Positions 56,131-64,000 of a stretch of DNA of 64,000 nucleotides are shown in pieces. The number at the start of each line of letters is the position of its first letter. The stretch's first letter is position 1. Source of the DNA: Leucosporidium creatinivorum (lineage: Eukaryota; Basidiomycota; Microbotryomycetes; Leucosporidiales; Leucosporidiaceae); contig BCKL01000003.1 in NCBI GenBank assembly GCA_001600635.1, positions 1,344,928 to 1,408,927 of the forward strand, in the 5' to 3' direction. The notes below the pieces were generated by a model that was not told the DNA's origin, made no database searches, and worked only from the letters and a program-made list of their open reading frames with translations. Made by a program: the position numbers and the translations under genes.

Positions 56131-58386
56131 ATGGTCGTCGGTACCGATAGTCTGCGTGGCCCTCAAGGAGCCGTTTCTTACCCTGGCGAGCTCAAAGCGC
56201 CGTTCCCGAAGCGCAAGCTCATTTTGAATGCGTTCGAATGCATTGTGCCGAGCCACGTCGTCCCAGGTGAGTTGAGTGTGTATCTACTTCCTCCCTCTGC
56301 TCTCCCGAGGCTGTAGCTCTCCAGACAAGTCAACGGGCTTGAGTTCGGCGATTGACATTCGCACCTTCGGCAGGTACTTGGGTCGCCGAGAGGCCCGGTC
56401 CAAAGTTCGACAGCATCGAATACTGGCAGGTGAGCAGCCCTTTGGTCTTCCAGACGGGCATAGCTGACCCGTTGTCGTTCAGAATCTGGCCAAGCTCCTC
56501 GAGCGCGGTCGCTTCCAGGGCATTTTCATCGCAGACAGCTACGGCTTCCATGCAAGTCATCTCTTTATCTACTTCCCCTCCGTCCGCTTGCTTCAGCCTT
56601 CTTTGTAGCCCTTCGCTCCCTCGCTCTCTCGCCGACTTCGCTCCCTCGGCGCTTGTGCTGACCCTTCCCCTCGCTCTTCTCACAGGACGTCTACGGCGGC
56701 AACCTCGACGTGTCCCTCAAGGCTGGTCTTCAAGTGCCTAAGCTCGATCCCATGCTCATCGTGACGGCCATGGCGGCGGTGACCGAGTCGATCGCCTTCG
56801 GCCTCACCTCGACCACCACCTACGAAGCGCCCTACGCCCTCGCCCGTCGCTTCACTACTCTCGACCACTTCACCAAAGGTCGTGTCGGATGGAACATCGT
56901 CACCTCGCATCTCACCAGCGCGGCGAGGAACTTCGGCCTCAAGGAGGCTGTCGAGCACGACAAGCGCTACGAGATCGCCGACGAGTTCATGGATGTACGC
57001 CCTCTCTACACCTCTTGCAGTGTACCAAGCTGACTCTTAGCCATTATTACAGGTCGTCTACAAACTNTGGGAGAGCTCGTGGCATGACAAGGCCGTGAAG
57101 CGCGACCAGGAGAAGGGAATTTGGACCGAGCCGTCTCTCGTTCGCGCCAGTGAGTGTTCGAGCTNCCTTCTCAGCTCACAGGACACCCGAGTTGACCAAT
57201 CCATCGTTTCGTNCTACAGTCAACCACTCGTCNCCTCACTTCCCCGACATNCCTGGTCCTTTCATCTCTCATCCTTCGCCACAGCGCACGCCCGCTCTCT
57301 ACCAAGCTGGATCGTCGGGAGCTGGAACGACTTTCGGAGCCAAGCATGCCGAAGCCGTCTTCATCGCTCAGCCCAAGCCCGAGATTGCCGCGTTCAAGGT
57401 GAGTTATCTTGCCTCGGCGCCCGGCGCAGACTCGAAGCTGACCCGCTCCTACCCGTACAGGTCTCTGAGTACCGCGCCAAGGTTGCCGCCCTTGGACGTG
57501 ATCCTCGCGCTCTCAAGATTATCGCCAGTCTCCTAATCTTCGTGGCCGAGACCGACGAGGCCGCCGAGGAGAAGTTCGCCTACTACCGCTCGATCAGCGA
57601 CGGCGAGATGGCGCTCTCGTTCAACGCTTCGGGCACCGGTGAGTCGAGTCACGCGCTTTGTATCTGCGTCTGCTTAACCCTCTCTTTCCACTTGCAGGGG
57701 CCGACTGGGCTCAGTGGGGCGAGGACGACGAGCTCACTCCCACCGAGGGCAGCGGTGGACACGCCTACCTCGAGAACCAGAAGCGGATTGCTCCTCACAT
57801 CAGTGCGTCTAGCAGCTAACTCTTACGTACTCCTGCTGACCACCTTGACTTACAGAGAAGTGGACCCGCGCCGTTCTTCGCGACCATCTCACGCTCAACC
57901 GAAACGGCGCCATCATCGTCGGATCTCCCGCTACCGTCGCCAAAGAGCTTGAGCGTTGGATCGAGGTCGGAGATGTGGACGGCTTCAATCTTTCGCATTA
58001 CGACCGCTTCGCATGCTTTGAGGATGTAAGTTCGCCCTGCGGCTCCCCTTCAGCCTCTTCTTCGCTCTCTTCATCCCGCTCCTCTCCCTACTCCTTGCTG
58101 CTCCATCACCGGTCTAATGCTGACGATCCCTCCTGCACCTCTACAGATCGTTGACCTTCTCGTGCCCGAGTTGCAGCGCCGAGGTCTGTTCCAGGAGGAC
58201 TACCCCGAGGTTCCTCAGCCGAAGGGAGCTACTGAGAGGGTCGGTCTCACCGCTCGCGAGGGACTGGTTGGTGTCGGACAGCGCCATCTGCACGAGAGCC
58301 ACTACGGCTACTCGCACAAGTGGTTGGAGAGCGAGCAGGAGGCCAAGGCCAAGTGGGAAGCGGCCAACGCTTCTAAGAAAGCGTGA
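56131..58386 (+). CDS. Flavin-dependent monooxygenase, NtaA/SnaA/DszA type, copy 1
   Basis: The ten exons are 56131..56266, 56374..56429, 56483..56551, 56686..56994, 57053..57149, 57220..57398, 57461..57638, 57698..57802, 57857..58026 and 58147..58386, giving 512 residues. Family blocks: KRKLILNAFE, GTWVAERPGPKFDSIEYW, GIFIADSYG, MAAVTESIAFGLTSTTTYEA, RRFTTLDHFTKGRVGWNIVT and HDKRYEIADEFMDVVYKLWE. The fold is the bacterial-luciferase-like TIM barrel using reduced FMN from a partner reductase. Relatives oxidise nitrilotriacetate, sulfones and similar compounds; the substrate here is unknown. Intron 3 has a GC donor (GCAAGT). Five undetermined bases lie between 57067 and 57252. No signal peptide is seen. 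Confidence 0.85.
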
Positions 58387-58784
58387 GCTAGTGTTCGTAC
58401 AGTAGAGCAATGAGTATCAGAAGCTATTCATGTTTGCTGCCGAGGGCGGGAATGACCGATAGAGCTTGCTTCTCTCGACCCAGACTCCGAGGCCGAAGGC
58501 GAGCCGGCGAGCGGCTCGGCGCGAGCTCGCTTTTCGCTCCTTCGCATTGCTCTTCGCTCTCTGCTTCGCCCGTCGCATCAGAGCATACTCTAAGTCTCAA
58601 TGTACACTCTCTGCGTAGTATCGCGCCCCCTATCGCTCCTATTCGCACGTCAGACGCTGAGCTGAGCTCGACACTGGGCAGACAACGGCAAGCTCGTGAT
58701 CCTCAGAGCCAGACGCTGCGCGCATGTGGGCCCTGCTCTCTCACTCTTCATTGCTCGTCTTCATATCATCGAACAAGCTACAGC
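58387..58784. other. Spacer between tandem monooxygenases
   Basis: The first 50 bases resemble the 3' flank of the second copy (GTGTTCGTACAGTAGAGC), showing that the duplication includes the 3' UTR. The rest should be the promoter of copy 2. Confidence 0.5.
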
Positions 58785-61036
58785 ATGCCGTTCGACATCT
58801 CGACTCTCCGAGGCCCGCAAGAGGTTGCTGCCTACCCTGGAGAGCTCAAAGCTCCGTTTCCGAAAAGGAAGCTCATTCTCAACGCATTCGACATGGTGTC
58901 GCCGGCTCACGTTGTGACTGGTGAGTTGTTGGACCACTCTCCCTCTTGCTCTGGCGAGGCTTCAGGCATGCAGACAGCCAGGCGAGTGGAATTCGGCGAT
59001 TGACCCTTCGCCCTTCCGGCAGGTACTTGGGTCGCCGAGAAACCTGGTCCGAAGTTCGACAGCATTGAGTACTGGCAGGTGAGTATCTCCGCAGACTCTC
59101 CGATGGACATAGCTGACCTTTTCTCGCCGTTAAGAACCAAGCCAAGCTGCTTGAGCGAGGCAAGTTCTCGGGCATCTTTTTGGCAGACAGCTACGGGACA
59201 TACGTGAGTGCTTGCACCTCTCTATTGCTCTAGTAGCTATTCTTCACACGTGGAGAGCAGTCCACCCCATCCCGTCTCGTCGTTTCGCTTCCGCCGAGCC
59301 TGGAAACTGACGCCGAGCTCGTCGCCGACAGGATGTGTACGAGGGCAGCATCGCCGCTTCGCTCAAGGGAGGGTTCCAGATTCCAAAGCTCGATCCTCTC
59401 CTGATTGTGACTGCTATGGCAGCCGTCACCGAGTCGCTGTCCTTCGGCCTCACCTCGACGACCACTTACGAAGCGCCCTACGCCCTCGCCCGTCGCTTCA
59501 CTACTCTCGACCACTTCACCAAAGGTCGTGTCGGATGGAACATCGTCACCTCGCATCTCACCAGCGCGGCGAGGAACTTTGGCCTCAAGGAGGCTGTCGA
59601 GCACGACAAGCGCTACGAGATCGCCGACGAGTTCATGGATGTACGCCTTCTCTACACCTCTTGCAGTGTACCAAGCTGACTCTTAGCCATTATTACAGGT
59701 CGTCTACAAACTNTGGGAGAGCTCGTGGCATGACAAGGCCGTGAAGCGCGACCAGGAGAAGGGAATTTGGACCGAGCCGTCTCTCGTTCGCGCCAGTGAG
59801 TGTTCGAGCTGCCTTCTCAGCTCACAGGACACCCGAGTTGACCAATCCATCGTTTCGTGCTACAGTCAACCACTCGTCGCCTCACTTCCCCGACATCCCT
59901 GGTCCTTTCATCTCTCATCCTTCGCCACAGCGCACTCCTGCTCTCTACCAAGCTGGATCATCAGGCGCCGGCACAGCTTTCGGCGCTAAGCATGCTGAAG
60001 CGGTCTTCATCGCTCAACCGACAGCCAAGCTCGCCGGTCTCAAAGTCGCCGAGTACCGAGCCAAGGCAGCCGAGTTCGGTCGGGATCCTCGCCTGCTCAA
60101 GGTGATCCCGGGGCTCCTCGTCTTCCTAGGCAAAACCGAGCAAGAAGCAGAGGACAACTACCAGTATTGGAAGTCGAAGGGAGACGGAGAGGCTGCTCTT
60201 GCCTTCAACGCAGCCAGCACCGGTGCGCCGAGCTTTTCCTTTCGCCTCTGTCGAAGTCCAACTCACCTGCCGAGCTTCTTGCAGGAACCGACTGGGCCAA
60301 CTTCGATGAGGATGAGGAGCTCATTCTTCCTCCCGGAACCGGAGGACACGCCTTCCTCGAGAATCAGAAGCGAGTCGCCCCTCACATCAGTAGGTTGCCC
60401 TTCTGTCTCTCCGGCGTCAATCTTTGCTCTGTGCTTGACCACGCTCGCCTAGCTTCGGTAATACTGAGTCCTGTCCCCCTCACCCAACAGCCAAGTGGAC
60501 TCGTGCCGTGCTTCGCGATCATCTCGTCCTCGCTCGGTTCGGCGCTACTGTTGTCGGCACAGCTGCCAGCGTCGCGGACGAGCTCGAGCGCTGGATCGAG
60601 GTGGGAGATGTTGACGGGTTCAATCTGAGCCATTATTCGAGAAGCAGGTCTTTCGAGGATGTGAGTCGATTCCCCTCGCCCTGCCCGCTGTTTCTCGCAC
60701 TCCCGCTGCTCTCCCTTTTCCTCTCTGCTCTCTCGCGTCCCGCTGCTTTTGTACTTTCCGAGCTCAATGCTGACCCTCCCTGCTACACCTCAAAAGATTG
60801 TCGACCTGCTCGTGCCCGAGTTGCAGCGCCGAGGTCTGTTCCAGGAGGACTACCCCGAGGTTCCTCAGCCGAAGGGAGCTACTGAGAGGGTCGGTCTCAC
60901 CGCTCGCGAGGGACTGGTTGGTGTCGGACAGCGCCATCTGCACGAGAGCCACTACGGCTATTCGCACAAGTGGTTGGAAAGCGAGCAGGAGGCCAAGGCC
61001 AAGTGGGAAGCGGCCAACGCTTCTAAGAAAGCGTGA
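58785..61036 (+). CDS. Flavin-dependent monooxygenase, NtaA/SnaA/DszA type, copy 2
   Basis: The nine exons are 58785..58920, 59023..59078, 59135..59203, 59332..59640, 59699..59795, 59866..60222, 60285..60389, 60491..60660 and 60797..61036, giving 512 residues, the same length as copy 1. It starts MPFDISTLRGPQEVAAYPGE. The same family blocks are present (GTWVAEKPGPKFDSIEYW, GIFLADSYG, RRFTTLDHFTKGRVGWNIVT). The intron between exons 6 and 7 of copy 1 is missing here, and intron 3 has a normal GT donor. Stretches 59467-59934 and about 60815-61053 are almost identical to copy 1 while other exons differ clearly. Substrate unknown; it probably works with a separate flavin reductase, none of which is in the window. 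One undetermined base is at 59713. Confidence 0.85.
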
Positions 61037-61305
61037 GCTAGTGTTCGTACAGTAGAGCGAGCAATGCATATCAAAAGCTAGTTATGTTTGTGTCGACGGT
61101 GAGAGATATTGAGAGAGCCTGTTCTCTCGAATCAGAGCAAAAGCGAGCGGTTCGGCGCGAGCTCGCCATTCGCTCCTTCGCAAACCCACCACAGCACAAC
61201 GCTACAAAGATATGAGGTCACTACTTGCTATTCACATTATGCAGTTGCGTACATAGTCGGGGGGGGGGTATCGGCTACGCTCAGGTATAATCATCCTTCT
61301 CCTTC

Positions 61306-64000
61306 CTAACCCAAGAAGTCCTTCCTCGCTGCAACATTGGTCGAATCCCGCGAGTCGGCGACCCAGATACAGCCCGTCTGCTTCTCGACTCCCATTCCCC
61401 ACTCTCCAGCGTCTGCGGAAGAAGGAACGTCAGCAACCAGAGAGCCGACGAAGAAGAACGAGAGACGACTCACCCTCAAACTCAGTTCCCTGCACCCACC
61501 GCTTCCAGGCTTCAGTCAATCCCTTCTCCATGTTCTGCACCCACCGCCGGGTGTCAAACAGCGGACTCTGCTCCCTCGACAAGAACAGCTTCCTCCGCAG
61601 CTTCGAGAGCTCGCCCTTGCCCCTCCGCTGCACCCTCGCCTCGGGCGTATCGGGTTTACTACCCGGCAGGACGGGGAGGATGTCGTACTGTAGTCCCGAA
61701 GCGAGGACGAGAGCGCGATGCTCGTACGCGGCGCCGCTGTTGACGATCATGTCCTTGCCGTGGCCGGTCGCGACGGCGATACTGGCGGCGACGCGAGAGG
61801 CCATCTTGTGCAGGTGACGAGGGTAGGTGAGGAGAGGAGTGCCGGACCAGAGGATATCGGCGGCGGTCGTGTGGGCGTTGCACTGAGGGCGAGAGAAGAG
61901 TCAGCGGAGACTTGGAGCTCGGAGCCGAAATCAAAGTTCACCTCGGTCGTGTCGAGGAAAAGGTCGGCGACTCGTCCACGGTGGATGTGGTCGTTCTTGT
62001 TGGCGACGTCGGTGAAGACGACTCGGTCGGCGACCTCCTGGCCCGCCCAGCGAAGAGCCGTCTCCTTGAGGTGCGCCTCTCCTGGTGCAGGGAAGCGAAG
62101 AAGCCACAAAATCGAGTTGGGAATCTTTATGAGGATGTTGAGCCAGATGCGGAAAATGAAGGGGTCGATCTGAGGGACAGCGAAAGATCAGCTCGGCGCG
62201 GCAAGGCGTCGGATGAAGGAGCCCACCTTGTAGAGCTGGTTCCAGTTGGCGAAGATGACGGTGTCGTCGCGCATGTTGGGGAAGATCTGCTTGCGCATCT
62301 TCCATCGCTTGTCCTCCTCGATAGCCCATGCTCGAGCGGGCGTTCCATCGTCGCGGATCGGCACCTCGCCTGGTGAAAGGCCGACGGTAGGATCCTCACG
62401 CCATGCCTGCTTGTGGTCGGTGACGAAGTACGAGTGGGGCATGTACATGACTGCGAGAGAAGAAGATTGGCAATCATCGACGAGCAGCGAGAACGGCTCA
62501 GACTCACGCTTCTCGGTGTAGACAAAGTCCTCTCGAGACGCCTCGGGGTCGGGATCGCCCTCAAAGTCGGTAGGCTTGTCCGCTCCTTGGATCTGATCGG
62601 GCTGGTTGCCTCCGCTGAGACCGGTGGTGAAGCGCCATTGGTTGCCCGAGACGAGCGTTGGAGGGCAGACGATGGGATCTGCGAGTTTGAGAGCGACGGG
62701 TCAGCGGCGAGCGAGAAGCATGAAGCGAGCTAGGACTCACCGACGATAAAGTAGTCGCACCATCCAGCCGACAGTGTGCCCGCGAAGCCCATGTAGCTCA
62801 TCTGCACCGGCGCCGGCCTCGCCGCAAAGACCTCGTTCCTCGCTCCCTTGGTGTAGCCGGACAAGTTGATGAGGATGTGAATCTCATCGTGAACGACTCG
62901 ATCCACAATCTGCTGCGTCGAAGCCGCCGAGACGTCGACAAAGTTCTGCGCCTCGGCCTCAATCTTGAGACGGTACGGTGACTTATCGCTCGGCGAAGTG
63001 GCGTAGATGAAGACGTTGTACCTGGACGAGTCGTGGAAGCCGAAGACGGACTGCATGAGGTGCGAGAGAGGGTGGTTGCCGAGGTCGCTCGAGACGTAGC
63101 CGATGTTGAGCTTGCCGGCGAGAGGAGGGCGAGGAGGAGGGTAGACGATGGGAGGGAGCCAGGGCTGGTTGAGCGTCGAGTGAGAGATGCGAAGACCGGT
63201 GCGGTGGGAGATGAGACGAGTCTCGCGAGCGGAGGCGGAGAGGGTGAAGCAATGGAAGGGGAGGACCGTCTGCGAGAGAAGAGACGTCAGCGCCGAGCAG
63301 CTTGCGCCGAGTGAGATCAGCTAACGGGGACCGCGATGGGAGGGAGAGAAGGAGGCAGTGGTGGCCTCCTGTAGGTCACGAGATCGGTTGAGGTCGGTAC
63401 AATCCTGGCCAGCGGGATCGACATGGACTCGACCCTCGTGCCGAAGACGGAGAGATACCAACGGCGCTGGATCCGCCTCGTCAATCGCTCGACGAGACGA
63501 ATGAGGAAGCCTCCCTCGTTGATGCAGTAGTCCTTGCGCTCCTGCTCCGAGATATCGGAGAGGATGAACTGCAATCGCGCAACCCACGCCTGCGCCGCAT
63601 CGCCGACGGCCGCTGGCGGCTGGTCGTAGATCGCCTGAGTGATGATGGCGAGCCATTCCTCGAGCGTGCCGAGACTCCGCATCGAGCCGATGCCGTAGGC
63701 GAGTCCGTCCCGAAGCTGTTTGTCGACGAGGTCGTTGATCTGGCCCATGTAGCCGGTTTTCGAGGCCACGCCGGCAACGATGGGGACGAGGCTGCCGGTA
63801 GGGACGAGGACATTGTTGTTGTCGACGACGAAGTCCTCCTGTAGATTGGGTAAGTTTCGGTGTCTCGGGCAAGGCGAGAGAGCAAGCAACTCACGCCGAC
63901 TCCTCCTCGGCCCTGCCAATCGCAGACTCCTCCCAGAGCGTTGACGAGACCGCAAATGGCCTCGGGGAACTGAGGGTTAAGCATGACAGCGCGGCGGTAG
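61306..64000 (-). CDS. OGT/SPY-type O-GlcNAc transferase, C-terminal part (5' end outside)
   Basis: The exons seen, from 5' to 3', are 63895..64000 (open), 63326..63838, 62741..63269, 62508..62678, 62227..62450, 61942..62169, 61474..61882 and 61306..61412, giving about 760 residues. They cover the catalytic region of GT41 enzymes: LNIGYVSSDLGNHPLSHLMQ, ILINLSGYTKGARNEVFAAR, PVQMSYMGFAGTLSAGWCDY, YTEKLMYMPHSYFVTDHKQA, FANWNQLYKIDPFIFRIWLN and RVVFTDVANKNDHIHRGRVA. TPLLTYPRHLHKMASRVAAS contributes to UDP-sugar binding. The TPR repeats expected at the N-terminus lie beyond the right edge. Known role: transfer of GlcNAc (or fucose in SPY) to Ser/Thr of nuclear and cytosolic proteins. Which sugar applies cannot be told here. 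Confidence 0.9.

Noticed and set aside
61255-61275. Long G run near the 3' end of the OGT-type gene
   Set aside because: It lies in a 270-base convergent spacer and has no sign of function beyond simple sequence.
1-64000. CRISPR arrays, operons and ribosome-binding sites
   Set aside because: Spliced eukaryotic genes throughout; no regular spaced repeats were found.

Overview
The window is nuclear DNA of a fungus, most probably a basidiomycete and perhaps a Pucciniomycotina red yeast. The base composition is GC-rich. Nearly every gene is cut by several short introns (about 50-100 nt) with GTGAGT/GTAAGT-type donors and a strong CTGAC or CTAAC branch site close to the acceptor. The gene set is fungal: a Stealth-type xylosylphosphotransferase, the HDAC subunit Rxt3, Yaf9, haspin, GPN1, Vps25, Nup160/Nup120 and an O-GlcNAc-transferase-type protein. 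The phylum-level call is an inference from style and gene content; no rRNA or other marker is present. CDS models were built by eye from splice motifs, and phases were checked to be consistent across exons.

Left part (1-33.6 kb): a partial Ser/Pro-rich gene of unknown function (-); an Xpt1-like Stealth glycosyl-phosphotransferase (+); an acidic helix-turn-helix-like protein (-); the Y-complex nucleoporin Nup160/120 (-), divergent from a molybdopterin sulfite-oxidase-like enzyme (+); two paralogous short-chain dehydrogenases in opposite orientation about 2.3 kb apart; ribosomal protein L11 (+), a fragment of which lies behind the first dehydrogenase; Rxt3 (-); Yaf9 (-); a C2H2 zinc-finger protein (-); mitochondrial ribosomal protein S10 (-), divergent from GPN1 (+).

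Middle part (33.7-45.2 kb): pseudokinase-like copy A (-), the ESCRT-II subunit Vps25 (-), haspin kinase (+), an unknown acidic/coiled-coil protein (-) and a large protein that looks like a CNH-type beta-propeller (+).

Right part (45.4-64 kb): this is the most dynamic part. A mitochondrial aconitase (-) sits between two inverted copies (B +, C -) of the same pseudokinase-like gene. The inverted repeat also carries a truncated copy of the aconitase 3' end. Next come two tandem 512-residue flavin monooxygenases of the NtaA/SnaA/DszA type, parts of which are almost identical and look gene-converted. An OGT/SPY-type O-GlcNAc transferase (-) runs off the right edge.

The genes do not form one pathway; most are housekeeping. 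The points of interest are: (i) a three-copy kinase-fold family whose catalytic Asp is replaced by Ser, with frame defects in the copies; (ii) inverted segmental duplications that capture pieces of neighbouring genes (RPL11, aconitase); (iii) sequence similarity between introns, both within RPL11 and as a shared GCGCCGAGCTGAC-like word in introns of unrelated genes; (iv) GC-AG introns, an 11-nt and a 12-nt exon, and intron gain or loss between paralogs.
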